Below, piece after piece: positions 7,143 through 16,834 of a DNA stretch of 64,000 nt. Position numbers and translations under genes: made by a program. This DNA is from Streptomyces sp. NBC_00425 (lineage in GTDB: Bacteria > Actinomycetota > Actinomycetes > Streptomycetales > Streptomycetaceae): positions 1,426,001-1,490,000 of the forward strand of contig NZ_CP107928.1 in assembly GCF_036030735.1 (NCBI RefSeq). The letters run 5' to 3'. The number at the start of each line of letters is the position of its first letter. Within the stretch, counting starts at the first letter, position 1. Below the pieces are notes generated by a model. That model had not been told where the DNA came from and ran no database searches. It saw nothing but the letters and a program-made list of their open reading frames with translations.

Positions 7143-9524
7143 TCAGCTGTTCCAGGTCCAGTCGGCGACCTCGGGCAGGTCGGTGCCGTGTTCGCGGATC
7201 CAGGCCTGGTGCCGGGTGCGTGCGTCGGCCATCTGCTGGCGTACGGCAGCGGCCCGCACGGCGAGGCCGGGAACGCGGTCGATGACGTCCATCACGAGGC
7301 GGTAGCGGTCGAGGTCGTTGCGGACGACCATGTCGAACGGCGTCGTCGTCGTGCCGGACTCCTTGTAGCCGCGTACGTGCAGGTTGCGGTGGCCGGTGCG
7401 GCGGTAGGCGAGGCGGTGGACGAGCCAGGGGTAGCCGTGGTACGCGAAGATCACCGGCTTGTCGGTGGTGAACAGGCCGTCGTACTCGAAGTCGCTCATG
7501 CCGTGCGGGTGTTCCTCACGCGGCAGCAGCCGGGTCATGTCGACGACGTTGACCACGCGGACGGCGAGGTCCGGCAGGTGTCGGCGCAGCAGTTGGGCGG
7601 CGGCGAGCACCTCCTGGGTGGGCACGTCACCGGCGCAGGCCAGGACCACGTCGGGTTCACCGCCGTGGTCCGTCCCGGCCCACTCCCAGGTCCCGGCGCC
7701 GCGGGCGCAGTGCGCGCGGGCGTCGTCCATGGACAGCCAGTCGAAGCACGGCTGCTTGCCGGCGACGACGACGTTGACGTAGTCACGGCTGCGCAGAACG
7801 TGGTCGGCCACCGACAGCAGGGTGTTGGCGTCCGGCGGCAGGTAGACGCGCACGACGTCCGGGCTCTTGTTGAGGACGTGGTCGACGAAGCCGGGGTCCT
7901 GGTGGGAGAAGCCGTTGTGGTCCTGCCGCCAGACATGCGAGGTGAGCAGGTAGTTGAGGGAGGCGATGGGCGCACGCCAGGCCAACTCCCTGGATGTCTT
8001 GAGCCACTTGATGTGCTGGTTGACCATCGAGTCGACGATGTGGACGAACGCCTCGTAGCAGGAGAACAGTCCGTGCCGGCCGGTCAGCAGATACCCCTCC
8101 AGCCAGCCCTGGCAGGTGTGTTCGGAGAGGATCTCCATCACCCGGCCATGGTGTTCAAGGTGCTCGTCGACCGGCAGGTGTTCGGCCTGCCACGCCTTTC
8201 CGCTGACGTCGAAGACGGCCTGGAGCCGGTTGGACGCGGTCTCGTCGGGTCCGACCAGCCGGAAGTCGCGGCGCCCGCTGGTGTCCTTCATCACCCGGGC
8301 GAGGAGGTCGCCGAGAACCCGGGTGGGCTCGTGCAGGGTGGTGCCCGGCTTGTCGACGGGCACGGCGAACTCGTCGAGCGCCGGCAGGGGCAGGTCGCGG
8401 ACGAGCAGGCCGCCGTTGGCGTGCGGCGTGGCGCCGAGCCGCTTGGCGCCGTCGGGGACGCAGGCGAGGACGTCGGCGACGGGCCGTCCGTCGGCGCCGA
8501 AGAGCTCCTGGGGCCGGTAGGAGCGCAGCCACGTCTCCAGTTGGCGGAGGTGCTCGGGGTTCTCCCTGACCCCGGCCAGGGGGACCTGGTGCGCGCGCCA
8601 GGTGCCCTCGACGGGGACGCCGTCCACCTCGGCGGGGCCGGTCCAGCCCTTCGGCGTGCGCAGCACGATCATGGGCCAGTGCACGCGCTCGGTGACGCCG
8701 TCCTCGCGTGCGGTCCGCTGCATCACGGCGATCCGGTCCAGGGCGTCGTCCATCGCCGCCGCCATGGCACGGTGCACCTGGAGCGGGTCGTCGCCGGTGA
8801 CGTGGATCGGCTCGTGGCCGTACCCCCGCAGGAGGTCGTCGAGTTCGGACTCAGGCAGGCGGGAGAGCACCGTCGGGTTGGCGATCTTGTACCCGTTGAG
8901 GTGCAGGATCGGCAGCACCGCTCCGTCATGCATGGGGTCGAGGAACTTGTTCGAGTGCCAGGCCGCGGCCAGCGGCCCGGTCTCCGCCTCGCCGTCGCCG
9001 ATCACGCAGGCGACCAGCAGGTCCGGATTGTCGAAGGCGGCGCCGTAGGCGTGCGAGAGGGAGTAGCCGAGCTCGCCGCCCTCGTGGAGGGAACCGGGCG
9101 TCTCCGGGGCTACATGGCTGGGCACACCGCCGGGGAAGGAGAACTGCCGAAAGAGCCGGGCCATGCCCGCACCGTCTCGCGGCACGTCCGGGTAGGTCTC
9201 GCTGTAGCTGCCCTCCAGCCAGGAGTTGGCCAGGACGGACGGACCTCCGTGGCCGGGACCCCAGACGCACAGGGCGTCGAGCCCCCGCGCCTTGATCACC
9301 CGGTTGAGGTGGGTGTACACGAGGTTGAGGCCGGGCGAGGTGCCCCAGTGGCCGAGCAGCCGGGGCTTGATGTGCTCGGGCCGCAGGGGCTCGGTCAGCA
9401 GGGGGTTGGCCATCAGGTAGATCTGTCCGGCGGCCAGGTAGTCGGCGGCCCGCCAGTGGGCGTCCAGGGTGCGCAGTTCATCGTCGCTCAGTGCGGTGGC
9501 GTCCTGGTGTTCGACCTTGGACAT
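7143..9524 (-). CDS. xfp: Xylulose-5-phosphate/fructose-6-phosphate phosphoketolase
   Basis: 793 residues, the usual length of the family. Thiamine-diphosphate phosphoketolase signatures include GHGGPS near residue 92, [14 protein letters not shown] near 148-161, GDGEAETGP near 177-185 and [13 protein letters not shown] in the second half. It splits xylulose-5-P or fructose-6-P with phosphate to acetyl-P plus glyceraldehyde-3-P or erythrose-4-P, conserving a high-energy phosphate without oxygen. No acetate kinase or phosphotransacetylase lies in the window, so the fate of acetyl-P is open. The gene is the fourth in the apparent operon USP-ADH-USP-xfp-gap. Confidence 0.95.
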   Translation of the reverse strand: MSKVEHQDATALSDDELRTLDAHWRAADYLAAGQIYLMANPLLTEPLRPEHIKPRLLGHWGTSPGLNLVYTHLNRVIKARGLDALCVWGPGHGGPSVLANSWLEGSYSETYPDVPRDGAGMARLFRQFSFPGGVPSHVAPETPGSLHEGGELGYSLSHAYGAAFDNPDLLVACVIGDGEAETGPLAAAWHSNKFLDPMHDGAVLPILHLNGYKIANPTVLSRLPESELDDLLRGYGHEPIHVTGDDPLQVHRAMAAAMDDALDRIAVMQRTAREDGVTERVHWPMIVLRTPKGWTGPAEVDGVPVEGTWRAHQVPLAGVRENPEHLRQLETWLRSYRPQELFGADGRPVADVLACVPDGAKRLGATPHANGGLLVRDLPLPALDEFAVPVDKPGTTLHEPTRVLGDLLARVMKDTSGRRDFRLVGPDETASNRLQAVFDVSGKAWQAEHLPVDEHLEHHGRVMEILSEHTCQGWLEGYLLTGRHGLFSCYEAFVHIVDSMVNQHIKWLKTSRELAWRAPIASLNYLLTSHVWRQDHNGFSHQDPGFVDHVLNKSPDVVRVYLPPDANTLLSVADHVLRSRDYVNVVVAGKQPCFDWLSMDDARAHCARGAGTWEWAGTDHGGEPDVVLACAGDVPTQEVLAAAQLLRRHLPDLAVRVVNVVDMTRLLPREEHPHGMSDFEYDGLFTTDKPVIFAYHGYPWLVHRLAYRRTGHRNLHVRGYKESGTTTTPFDMVVRNDLDRYRLVMDVIDRVPGLAVRAAAVRQQMADARTRHQAWIREHGTDLPEVADWTWNS

Positions 9525-9598
9525 GGTGGACTCCGGGTGTCATCGGCGTGGGATCACCGGACGGTCTTGGACGGAAACAGCCGTGGAGAACGCGGCGC

Positions 9599-10471
9599 TC
9601 ACACCGGCTCGGGTACGACGGCGACGGCGCAGCCGGAGTGGTGCAGGACCGCGTGGGCCACACGCCCCAGCTGGAGCCCCAGGTGTCCCTGGTTGCGGCG
9701 GGCGCCGACCACCAGCAGGTCGGCCTCGTGCGAGACGTTCAGCAGGACCCTGCGGGCCGGGCCCTCGACCGTCAGCCGGTGCAGGTCCACGTCCGCGGGC
9801 GTCTCCTTCAACGCCCTGTCCAGGACCTCGACGGCGTGCTGTTCATGCAGCCGCGCGGGCTCGTCGGCGAGCAGGGGATGGTCGGTGCTCTCGTGCGCGG
9901 GGCACCGCCATGCCCGTACGGCGTCCAGGCTCGCATGGCGCAGCCTCGCCTCCCGGACCGCGAAGCGCAGCGCCGCGGAGTCCGCGCCCTGCTCCCCGAC
10001 GCCCACGACCACGCGGCGGTGCGCACCTGCACGGACCTGGTTGTCGTTGCCGGGGCGCACCACGATCACCGGGCAGTCGGCGTGCGCGGCCACAGTCAGG
10101 CTCACCGAGCCGAGCAGCATCTCCGCCAGGCCGCTGCGACCGCGGGTGCCGAGCACCAGCGCGCAGGCGCCGCGTCCCTCACGGACGAGCGCGTACTCGG
10201 GCTCCTCCGGCAGCACGTCGGTGAAGATTTCGACGCCGCACTGCCGCAGCCGGGCGCGCTCCGCGGCCACCCGCACGATGTCCTCGGCCCGCACCTGCTC
10301 GCTCGGCTTGCCGATGCCCTCCGCGAGGGACTCGCCCTCGTAGCGCTCCCAGAGGGAGGCGTACACCAGCCGCAGCGGGGCCCCGCGCAGGGCGGCCTCG
10401 TCGGCGGCCCAGTCGGCGGCCCGCAGGCTCGGCTCCGAGCCGTCCACGCCCACGACGATCGGCAGGTCCAT
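9599..10471 (-). CDS. Tandem-domain universal stress protein
   Basis: 290 residues, two USP domains. Each keeps the ATP-type loop G-x2-G-x9-G(S): GTRGRSGLAEMLLGSVS near residues 128-144 and a more diverged GARRNQGHLGLQLGRVA near 258-274. The N-terminal VVGVDGSEPS carries the nucleotide-contacting Asp. Such tandem USPs bind ATP and are hypoxia-induced in mycobacteria. The start ATG 10471 falls 5 bases after the ADH stop (10477), so the two are tightly coupled. The paralogue at 30108-30977 is very similar across its length. Confidence 0.93.
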   Translation of the reverse strand: MDLPIVVGVDGSEPSLRAADWAADEAALRGAPLRLVYASLWERYEGESLAEGIGKPSEQVRAEDIVRVAAERARLRQCGVEIFTDVLPEEPEYALVREGRGACALVLGTRGRSGLAEMLLGSVSLTVAAHADCPVIVVRPGNDNQVRAGAHRRVVVGVGEQGADSAALRFAVREARLRHASLDAVRAWRCPAHESTDHPLLADEPARLHEQHAVEVLDRALKETPADVDLHRLTVEGPARRVLLNVSHEADLLVVGARRNQGHLGLQLGRVAHAVLHHSGCAVAVVPEPV

Positions 10472-10476
10472 GGTCC

Positions 10477-11499
10477 TCACCGTCCCGCGCCGAGGTCGAA
10501 CACGATGCGGGCCTTGACCTCGCCGCGCAGCACCTCGTCGATGGAGTCGTTGACGGAGGCGAGGGGACGGGCCTCGTAGACGACCTCGGTGCGGCCCGTG
10601 GCGTGCAGTCGGAAGACCTCGGCGAGGTCCTGCCGGGTGCCGACGATCGAACCGATCACCGAGGTGCCGTTCAGCACGGTGTCGAAGACGGGCACGCGGA
10701 CCGTGCCGTGTGCGGGCAGGGCCACCATGACGAGCCTGCCGCCGCGCCGCAGGCCGGCGTTGACGGCCTCGAAGGCCGCGTCGTTCACCGCGAGCGCGAT
10801 GGCGGCGTGCGCGCCGCCGTGCCGCTTGAGCACCGCGCCGACGTCCTCCGTGCGGGCGTCGATGACGATGTCCGCGCCGAGTTCCGTGGCCAGCCGGAGC
10901 TTGTCGTCGGTCACGTCGATCGCGGCCACGGTCGCGCCGGCGATCTTCGCGTACTGCAGGGCCAGATGGCCGAGGCCGCCGACTCCGGAGATCGCGACGA
11001 GCTGGGCGGGACGGACGCCCGCGACCTTCAGCGCCTTGTACGTCGTGACGCCCGCGCAGGTCAGCGGGGCGGCTTCCAGGGCGGTGATGCCGTCGGGCAC
11101 CGGCTGCGCGAAGTCGGCCCAGGCGAGCATCTTCTCGGCGTGTGCGCCGTCGCAGCCGTATCCGGTGTTGATCTGCTGCTCGCACAGGGTCTCCCAGCCG
11201 GACAGGCAGTGCTCGCACCGCCCGCACGCCCGGCCGAGCCAGGGCACGGCGACCCGCTGCCCGAGGGACAGGTGGGTCACGCCTTCGCCGAGCGCCTCCA
11301 CCAGCCCGACGCCCTCGTGCCCCGGGACGAACGGCGGGTTCGGCTTGACCGGCCAGTCTCCGTGTGCCGCGTGGATGTCGGTGTGGCACAGCCCCGACGC
11401 CTCCACCCGGACGCGGACCTGGCCGGGGCCGGGCTGCGGGTCGGGGCGCTCCTCGATGACCAGGGGCTCGCCGAACGCTCGTACGACCGCTGCTTTCAT
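10477..11499 (-). CDS. adhP: AdhP-type zinc alcohol dehydrogenase
   Basis: 340 residues. The catalytic zinc pattern CHTDIHAAHGDWP, the GHEGVG motif, four structural-zinc cysteines in CGRCEHCLSGWETLC and the nucleotide fold SGVGGLGHLALQYAK are all present. This matches the ethanol-active AdhP class; under low oxygen it could regenerate NAD+ by reducing acetaldehyde (inference). It lies 50 bases after the upstream USP stop, with a GAGGAGA ribosome site, and is followed directly by another USP gene. Confidence 0.93.
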   Translation of the reverse strand: MKAAVVRAFGEPLVIEERPDPQPGPGQVRVRVEASGLCHTDIHAAHGDWPVKPNPPFVPGHEGVGLVEALGEGVTHLSLGQRVAVPWLGRACGRCEHCLSGWETLCEQQINTGYGCDGAHAEKMLAWADFAQPVPDGITALEAAPLTCAGVTTYKALKVAGVRPAQLVAISGVGGLGHLALQYAKIAGATVAAIDVTDDKLRLATELGADIVIDARTEDVGAVLKRHGGAHAAIALAVNDAAFEAVNAGLRRGGRLVMVALPAHGTVRVPVFDTVLNGTSVIGSIVGTRQDLAEVFRLHATGRTEVVYEARPLASVNDSIDEVLRGEVKARIVFDLGAGR

Positions 11500-11549
11500 G
11501 GTTCTCTTCTCCTCGCGCGTGTTCGTGTTCGGGAGCGACCCGGGGCGGG

Positions 11550-12455
11550 TCAGCCGTGGGGGACGACGGCGACGGGGGCGGCGCTGTGGTGCAGGACGGC
11601 GTGGGTGACGTGACCGATGTGGGCGCCCAGGGGGCTGCGGCGGATCCGGCGACCCACGACCACGAGGGAGGCCTCGCGTGCGGCCTCCACGACGTGGACG
11701 GCCGCGCTGCCGTAGCGGGACACCTCGACGACCTCCACGTCCGGGAACTTGCGCCGCCAGGGCCGCACCGCCTCGGCGAGGGCCTCGGCGGCGGCGGCGG
11801 CCAGTGCCTCGTGCAGCGCGGGGTCGACGGGCGTGCCGTAGGCGTAGTACGGCGGCGGGTTCCAGCCGTGGACGATCCGCAGGAGCGTCGCCCGGCGCCT
11901 GGCGGCGTCGAAGGCGAACTCGATCAGCGTCTCGTCCGGGTGCTCGACATCGAACCCGAGGACCACGGGCAGGAAGGGAGTCGCGGCGGAGGGGACGCCG
12001 ACCGGGTCCGGCTCGTGCTCGTCGGCGGCCACCTCCAGTGCCCGCACCAGCACGACGGGACGGTCCGCGTGTGCGATGACGGACAGGCCGACCGAGCCGA
12101 CCATGAGACCGCCGAGACCGCCGAGACCGCGCGAGCCGAGGACGAGCAGTTCGGCACTCTCCGCCGCCTCGGCCAGGGCCTCGGCCGGACGGCCGGACAC
12201 CTGCTCTGTGCGCACCTCGACGCCGGGGTGGCGCAGCCTGAGACCTTGCGCGGCCTCCCGGGGGATCCTCTCGGTCCAGTGCTGGTGGGTCTCGGCTCCA
12301 AGGAGCGGGGCCTGAGCCATGGGCTCCGGAACCGGTTCCCAGACGTGGACGATTTTCAGGGGCAGGCCGCGCAGCTTCGCTTCGCGGGCCGCCCATTCCG
12401 CGGCGGCCCGGCTTTCCTGCGAGCCGTCGAGACCTACGGTGATGGTGCGGAGCAT
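11550..12455 (-). CDS. Tandem-domain universal stress protein
   Basis: 301 residues, two USP domains. The first has VGLDGS at residues 7-12 and GSRGLGGLGGLMVGSVG near 130; the second carries a diverged loop GRRIRRSPLGAHIGHVTH near the C-terminus. ATG 12455 is preceded by AGGAGGTGG. It is the first gene of the run USP-ADH-USP-xfp-gap, and two operator-like boxes lie 65-98 bases upstream, so it probably carries the operon promoter. Confidence 0.92.
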   Translation of the reverse strand: MLRTITVGLDGSQESRAAAEWAAREAKLRGLPLKIVHVWEPVPEPMAQAPLLGAETHQHWTERIPREAAQGLRLRHPGVEVRTEQVSGRPAEALAEAAESAELLVLGSRGLGGLGGLMVGSVGLSVIAHADRPVVLVRALEVAADEHEPDPVGVPSAATPFLPVVLGFDVEHPDETLIEFAFDAARRRATLLRIVHGWNPPPYYAYGTPVDPALHEALAAAAAEALAEAVRPWRRKFPDVEVVEVSRYGSAAVHVVEAAREASLVVVGRRIRRSPLGAHIGHVTHAVLHHSAAPVAVVPHG

Positions 12456-12519
12456 GATCTCCACCTCCTGGGGCGAGGGATCCGATTCCAGCGTCGTCTT
12501 CGGGAGCTTCCTCGTGCAG

Positions 12520-12553
12520 GGGCCACTGGTCCCGAATTCGGGCCGAGCGACCC
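12520..12553. promoter_or_regulatory. Paired DevR/OsdR-like boxes upstream of the USP-ADH-USP-xfp-gap operon
   Basis: GGGCCACTGGTCCC (12520-12533) and GGGCCGAGCGACCC (12540-12553), centres 20 bp apart, 65-98 bases before the start at 12455. The first has a GTCCC right half-site, close to the mycobacterial form. Confidence 0.6.
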
Positions 12554-12605
12554 CTGCGCGGCTCGGCGCGGCGGGCCTGATGACCGGCAACCGCGTCGGC
12601 GCTGT

Positions 12606-13235
12606 TCAGCGCAGCCAGCTGTGGTCGCGGACGATGGGCAGGCGGGCCCAGAGCCGACCCGCGCCCAGGGTGTCGCCGGCGGCGGCAGCGGCCACGACGA
12701 TCAGGGCGACGGCGTAGATCAAGTGGTAGTCGACGAACGGGTTCGTCGACATGCTCGCCGAACCGTCCGAGAGATGCCTGGCCGGCGGCCACTCGGCGAC
12801 CCACATCAGCGCCATCATCGCGGTCCCGGCGATGGCGGCGATCCGCAACGCGACTCCCGCGATCAGGGCGAGGCCGATCCCGAGCAGACCTGTCATGAAC
12901 AGCCAGTTCGCCCACGGGTCGCCGGCCCATGAGTGGAAGGTGGACTCCATCGGTCCGACGGCGACGGAACCGAGGAAACCCTTCGTCGGGGACCCTCCGT
13001 CGATCCAGCCCTTGCCGGAGGGGGTGGCGTACCCGAGGCCGAAGGTCTTGTCGAGGAAGGCCCACAGGAAGACGAACCCGGTGAGCAGACGCAGGGACGC
13101 GAAGGCGCAGGCCCGCGCGGTGTACGTGTCGGTGCGTGCCGACACGCCCGACCCAGAGGCGGGGGTGGTCCGGTTCCTGCGGAACGAGGGCAGGTGAAAG
13201 CCGGAACTCGGGTGCGGGTGCTCGTGGACGGCCAT
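12606..13235 (-). CDS. DoxX-like membrane protein
   Basis: 209 residues. After a polar N-terminus of about 45 residues there are four predicted membrane segments (about 48-68, 108-128, 132-152 and 180-198), with LRLLTGFVFLWAFLDKTFGLGYAT in the first, the usual DoxX/DoxD-like layout. The family function is poorly defined; some members are subunits of membrane oxidoreductases. It stands alone: its stop is 150 bases from the next gene, and boxes lie 101-137 bases upstream of its ATG at 13233-13235. Confidence 0.8.
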   Translation of the reverse strand: MAVHEHPHPSSGFHLPSFRRNRTTPASGSGVSARTDTYTARACAFASLRLLTGFVFLWAFLDKTFGLGYATPSGKGWIDGGSPTKGFLGSVAVGPMESTFHSWAGDPWANWLFMTGLLGIGLALIAGVALRIAAIAGTAMMALMWVAEWPPARHLSDGSASMSTNPFVDYHLIYAVALIVVAAAAAGDTLGAGRLWARLPIVRDHSWLR

Positions 13236-13335
13236 GGTGGTGGTTCCCTTCGGGGACGGTCGGGTCGTTGCCTGACGCGACTTACTCTGGTCCCGCACGC
13301 CGACCGGCGCCGGATGCCGAAGGTCTGCGCCGGTG

Positions 13336-13372
13336 GGGCCGAACGGCCCTGTGTGCGCGGGCCGTTGGGGTC
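13336..13372. promoter_or_regulatory. Paired DevR/OsdR-like boxes upstream of the DoxX-like gene
   Basis: GGGCCGAACGGCCC (13336-13349, perfect arms) and GGGCCGTTGGGGTC (13359-13372, perfect left arm), centres exactly 23 bp apart, 101-137 bases before the start at 13235. Confidence 0.7.
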
Positions 13373-13425
13373 GGGACCCGCCGGCCGCACCGCGCTGCCT
13401 CCTCGGCGGGCGCCCGCAGCCAGGC

Positions 13426-13620
13426 GTTTGGTTCGTCCTGACCGCCGAGGCCGACGTGGAGGTGGGCATCACCGCCCTGGACCCAGTCGCCGAAGTGCGC
13501 GCCGCGAACTGACCCGTTGCGGCATCGTGTTCGCCCTCGCCCGGGTGAAACAGGACCTGCTGGACGACCTGGGGGCATACGGTCTGACCGACTCGGTCGG
13601 CAAGAACGGTCTTCCCGAGG
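13426..13620 (+). pseudogene. STAS-domain tail of a SulP anion transporter (frameshifted fragment)
   Basis: From 13426 one frame reads VWFVLTAEADVEVGITALDP and stops at 13512. A second frame continues from about 13495 as CGIVFALARVKQDLLDDLGAYGL. Together these are the central and C-terminal part of a STAS domain as found at the end of SulP-family transporters, split by one frameshift and lacking all transmembrane helices. It points opposite to its neighbours, in the gap between the DoxX-like gene and pflA. A gene relic is the simplest reading. Confidence 0.7.
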
Positions 13621-13684
13621 CTCCCGACCGGCCGTATCCCCCGTCTCACCAGAGACGCGCCGCCGGCCCCACCCCGCCGACAGG

Positions 13685-14422
13685 TCAGTAGACCTTCAGG
13701 CCCCGGTCGCGGAACTGACCTCGCACCCGCTCGACCAGTTCGGGCTCCGGAGTGGGCGTGTCCTTCAACGGGAAGGGGATTGCGAGGGACTCGTACTTCG
13801 GAGCCCCGAGTTTGTGGAACGGCAGCACGTCGACCCGCTCCACCGCCTCGAGCCCCGCGACGAACCCGGCCAGGGCGTCCACAGCCTGCGGATCGTCGGT
13901 CCAACCCGGAACGAGCACGTGACGGATCCACATCGCGGCGCCGAGACGGTCGAGGCGGGTGGCGAATCCGAGTGTGGGGGCCAGCCGACCACCGGTCAGA
14001 TTTCGGTAGGTGCCGACGTCGAAAGCCTTGATGTCCAGCAGGACCAGGTCGGTGTCGGCAAGGAGTTCGTCGGTGGCCCGGGAGCCGAGAAAGCCGGAGG
14101 TGTCCAGCGCGGTGTGCAGACCGGCTTCCTTACAGCGGCGCAGCACCTCGCCGGTGAACGCCGGCTGGAGCAGTGGCTCTCCCCCCGTGATCGTCATGCC
14201 GCCACCGGCGGTGGTGACGAAGGCCCGGTACTTCTCGATCTCCGCCATCACCTCGTCCACCGTCGTCTCCCGGCCGTCCCGCATGTGCCAGGTGTCCGGG
14301 TTGGCGCAGTACAGACAGCGCAGCGGACAGCCGCTCATAAAGAGGACGAACCGGGTCCCGGGGCCGTCCACGCCGGTGGACAGGTCCCAGGAGTGGATCC
14401 GCCCGGTCGTCGATCCGGTCAT
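13685..14422 (-). CDS. pflA: Pyruvate formate-lyase activating enzyme
   Basis: 245 residues. The radical-SAM cluster motif C32-x3-C36-x2-C39 lies in SGCPLRCLYCANPDTW, followed by the GGEPLL motif near residue 83. It is the length of the E. coli enzyme. It uses SAM and a [4Fe-4S] cluster to make the glycyl radical on its partner. ATG 14420-14422 falls 5 bases after the pflB stop, so the two are translationally linked. Confidence 0.95.
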   Translation of the reverse strand: MTGSTTGRIHSWDLSTGVDGPGTRFVLFMSGCPLRCLYCANPDTWHMRDGRETTVDEVMAEIEKYRAFVTTAGGGMTITGGEPLLQPAFTGEVLRRCKEAGLHTALDTSGFLGSRATDELLADTDLVLLDIKAFDVGTYRNLTGGRLAPTLGFATRLDRLGAAMWIRHVLVPGWTDDPQAVDALAGFVAGLEAVERVDVLPFHKLGAPKYESLAIPFPLKDTPTPEPELVERVRGQFRDRGLKVY

Positions 14423-14427
14423 GGCTC

Positions 14428-16686
14428 TCACAGCGTTCCGTGGAAGGTGCGGCTGATCACGTCGAGCTGCTGCTCCCTCGTCAGGCGGACGAAGTTGACC
14501 GCGTATCCGGAGACCCGGATGGTCAGCTCCGGGTACTTCTCGGGGTGCTGCATGGCGTCCTGGAGCACCTCCCGGTTCAACACGTTGATGTTCATGTGAA
14601 AACCGCCGGAAGCCATGTAGGCGTCGAGGATGCCCACCAGGTGGACGGCACGCTCCTCCGGGGCACGCCCCAGCCCTTCCGGGGTGATGGTGGTGGTCAG
14701 CGAGATGCCGTCGCGGGCCTGCTCGTACGGCAGCTTGGCGACCGAGAGCGCGGAGGCGGCCACGCCGTGCCGGTCCCGGCCGTTCATCGGGTTGGCGCCC
14801 GGGGCGAAGGGCTGCCCGGCCCGGCGCCCGTCGGGGGTGTTGCCGGTGTGCTTGCCGTAGACGACGTTCGAGGTGATCGTCAGCACCGACTGGGTGTGTT
14901 CGGCGTCCCGGTAGGTGGGGTGCCGACGGACCTTGGCCATGAACGACTCCACCAGGCCGACGGCCAGAGCGTCGGCACGGTCGTCGTTGTTGCCGTACGC
15001 AGGGAACGAGCCCTCGGTCAGGAAGTCGACGGCCAGCCCGGTGGCGTCCCGGACAACCTTGACCCGGGCGTACTTGACGGCGGACAGGCTGTCGGCGGCG
15101 ACGGAGAGCCCGGCGACGCCACAGGCCATGAAACGGTGCACGGGATGGTCGTGCAGCGCCATCTCCAGGCGCTCGTAGGCGTACTTGTCGTGCATGTAGT
15201 GGATGACGTTGAGGGTGTTGACGTACGTCCGCGCCAGCCAGTCCAGGACATGGTCGTAAGCCGCCGACAGCTCCTCGAAGTCCAGGTGCTCGCCCGTCAG
15301 AGCGGGCATCTCGGGGGTGACCTGCTCGCCGGTCATCTCGTCGCGGCCGCCGTTGACGGCGTAGAGCAGCGCCTTGGCCAGGTTGACGCGCGCGCCGAAG
15401 AACTGCATCTCCTTGCCCACCGCCATGGCGGAGACACAGCAGGCGATCGCGGTGTCGTCGCCGTTGCGAGGGCGGATCAGCTCGTCGGACTCGTACTGGA
15501 CGGCGCTGGTGTCGATGGACACCTGGGCGCAGAACTCCTTGAAGCCGACGGGCAGTCGTGGCGACCACAGCACGGTCAGGTTGGGTTCGGGCGCGGGGCC
15601 CAGGTTGTAGAGGGTCTGGAGGAAGCGGAAGGAGGTGCGGGTGACCAGTGTGCGGCCGTCCTCGCCGACACCGCCGATGGACTCGGTCACCCAGGTCGGG
15701 TCGCCGGAGAACAGGGCGTCGTACTCGGGGGTGCGCAGGAACCGGACGATCCGCAGCTTGATCACGAAGTCGTCGATCAGTTCCTGGGCGCGCGTCTCGT
15801 CGATGGTCGCCGCGTCCAGGTCCCGCTGGAGGTACACGTCGAGGAAGGTCGACGTGCGGCCCAGCGACATCGCCGCGCCGTTCTGCTCCTTCACCGCGGC
15901 GAGATAGCCGAGATAGAGCCACTGCACGGCCTCGTGCGCGGTGACCGCGGGGCGGGACACGTCACAGCCGTAGGTCGCCGCCATACACGTCAGCTCGCCC
16001 AGCGCCCTGATCTGCTCGGCGAGTTCCTCGCGGTCACGGATGACGTGTTCGCTGGAGGCCCGGCCGTCCAGAACGGCCTTCTCCGCCCGCTTGGCGTCGA
16101 TCAGCCGGTCGGTGCCGTAGAGGGCGACGCGCCGGTAGTCGCCGATGATCCGGCCGCGGCCGTATGCGTCGGGCAGCCCGGTGATGACGCCGACCTTGCG
16201 GGCGGTCCGCATCTCTGGCGTGTAGGCGTCGAAGACACCGTCGTTGTGGGTCTTGCGGTAGGTGCCGAAGACCTTGGTCACGAACGGGTCGGCTTCGTAG
16301 CCGTACGCCTTCAGGCCGTTCTCCACCATCCGCAGACCGCCGTTCGGCATGATCGCCCGCTTCAGCGGGGCGTCCGTCTGAAGGCCGACGACCAGTTCGC
16401 GGTCCCGGTCGATCCAGCCGGGCGCGTGCGAGGTGATCGTCGAGGGGGTCGCGGTGTCCACGTCCAGGATGCCGCGCGCACGCTCCTCCGGAAACAGTGA
16501 GCCGACCCTCTCCCAGACCGCCCGGGTGCGGTCCGTGGCACCGGTGAGGAAGGAGGCGTCACCCTCGTACGGGGTGTAGTTGGCCTGGATGAAGTCGCGC
16601 ACGTCGATCAGCTCACGCCAGCGGGCCCCGGCGAAGCCTCGCCAGGCCTCGGTGGTCCGGTCGCCGGCTGTCACGGTTGCGGTCAT
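14428..16686 (-). CDS. pflB: Pyruvate formate-lyase (glycyl radical enzyme)
   Basis: 752 residues, like E. coli PflB. The adjacent active-site cysteines C416-C417 (IACCVSAM) and the radical glycine G727 in RVSGYAVNF are intact. The double cysteine marks a true PFL rather than a diol dehydratase or other glycyl radical enzyme. It converts pyruvate and CoA to acetyl-CoA and formate without oxygen; the radical form is destroyed by oxygen, which is notable in a Streptomyces-like genome. No formate transporter or formate dehydrogenase is in the window. Tandem operator-like boxes lie 90-126 bases upstream, after the arcC stop, giving the pair its own promoter. Confidence 0.96.
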   Translation of the reverse strand: MTATVTAGDRTTEAWRGFAGARWRELIDVRDFIQANYTPYEGDASFLTGATDRTRAVWERVGSLFPEERARGILDVDTATPSTITSHAPGWIDRDRELVVGLQTDAPLKRAIMPNGGLRMVENGLKAYGYEADPFVTKVFGTYRKTHNDGVFDAYTPEMRTARKVGVITGLPDAYGRGRIIGDYRRVALYGTDRLIDAKRAEKAVLDGRASSEHVIRDREELAEQIRALGELTCMAATYGCDVSRPAVTAHEAVQWLYLGYLAAVKEQNGAAMSLGRTSTFLDVYLQRDLDAATIDETRAQELIDDFVIKLRIVRFLRTPEYDALFSGDPTWVTESIGGVGEDGRTLVTRTSFRFLQTLYNLGPAPEPNLTVLWSPRLPVGFKEFCAQVSIDTSAVQYESDELIRPRNGDDTAIACCVSAMAVGKEMQFFGARVNLAKALLYAVNGGRDEMTGEQVTPEMPALTGEHLDFEELSAAYDHVLDWLARTYVNTLNVIHYMHDKYAYERLEMALHDHPVHRFMACGVAGLSVAADSLSAVKYARVKVVRDATGLAVDFLTEGSFPAYGNNDDRADALAVGLVESFMAKVRRHPTYRDAEHTQSVLTITSNVVYGKHTGNTPDGRRAGQPFAPGANPMNGRDRHGVAASALSVAKLPYEQARDGISLTTTITPEGLGRAPEERAVHLVGILDAYMASGGFHMNINVLNREVLQDAMQHPEKYPELTIRVSGYAVNFVRLTREQQLDVISRTFHGTL

Positions 16687-16775
16687 CGCCGATCCTCTCC
16701 TCGTTTCGTGTCCTGCGCGCCTCGATACTCGTCGTTCGTGATCGTCGCGGGGAGTGCCGGACAGCGCCCACGGGC

Positions 16776-16812
16776 CGGCCGTCCGGCCCCGGGACCGAGG
16801 GCCGGACGGCCC
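16776..16812. promoter_or_regulatory. Paired DevR/OsdR-like boxes upstream of pflB
   Basis: CGGCCGTCCGGCCC (16776-16789) and GGGCCGGACGGCCC (16799-16812, perfect arms), centres 23 bp apart, 90-126 bases before the pflB start at 16686. Confidence 0.7.
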
Positions 16813-16834
16813 GGCCTCTCCCCGTTCCCGCGAA

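Noticed and set aside
7188..10343. Plus-strand open frame of over 1000 codons antisense to phosphoketolase and USP
   Set aside because: A typical mirror frame of GC-rich genes; it crosses two well-supported opposite-strand genes and matches no family. Similar antisense frames at 3421-5940 and 14440-16500 were rejected for the same reason.
14428..16686. Possibility that the glycyl radical enzyme is a diol dehydratase or choline lyase
   Set aside because: The adjacent CC active-site pair and the SGYAV radical loop are those of pyruvate formate-lyase, and the activase is the short PflA type without an extra ferredoxin insert.
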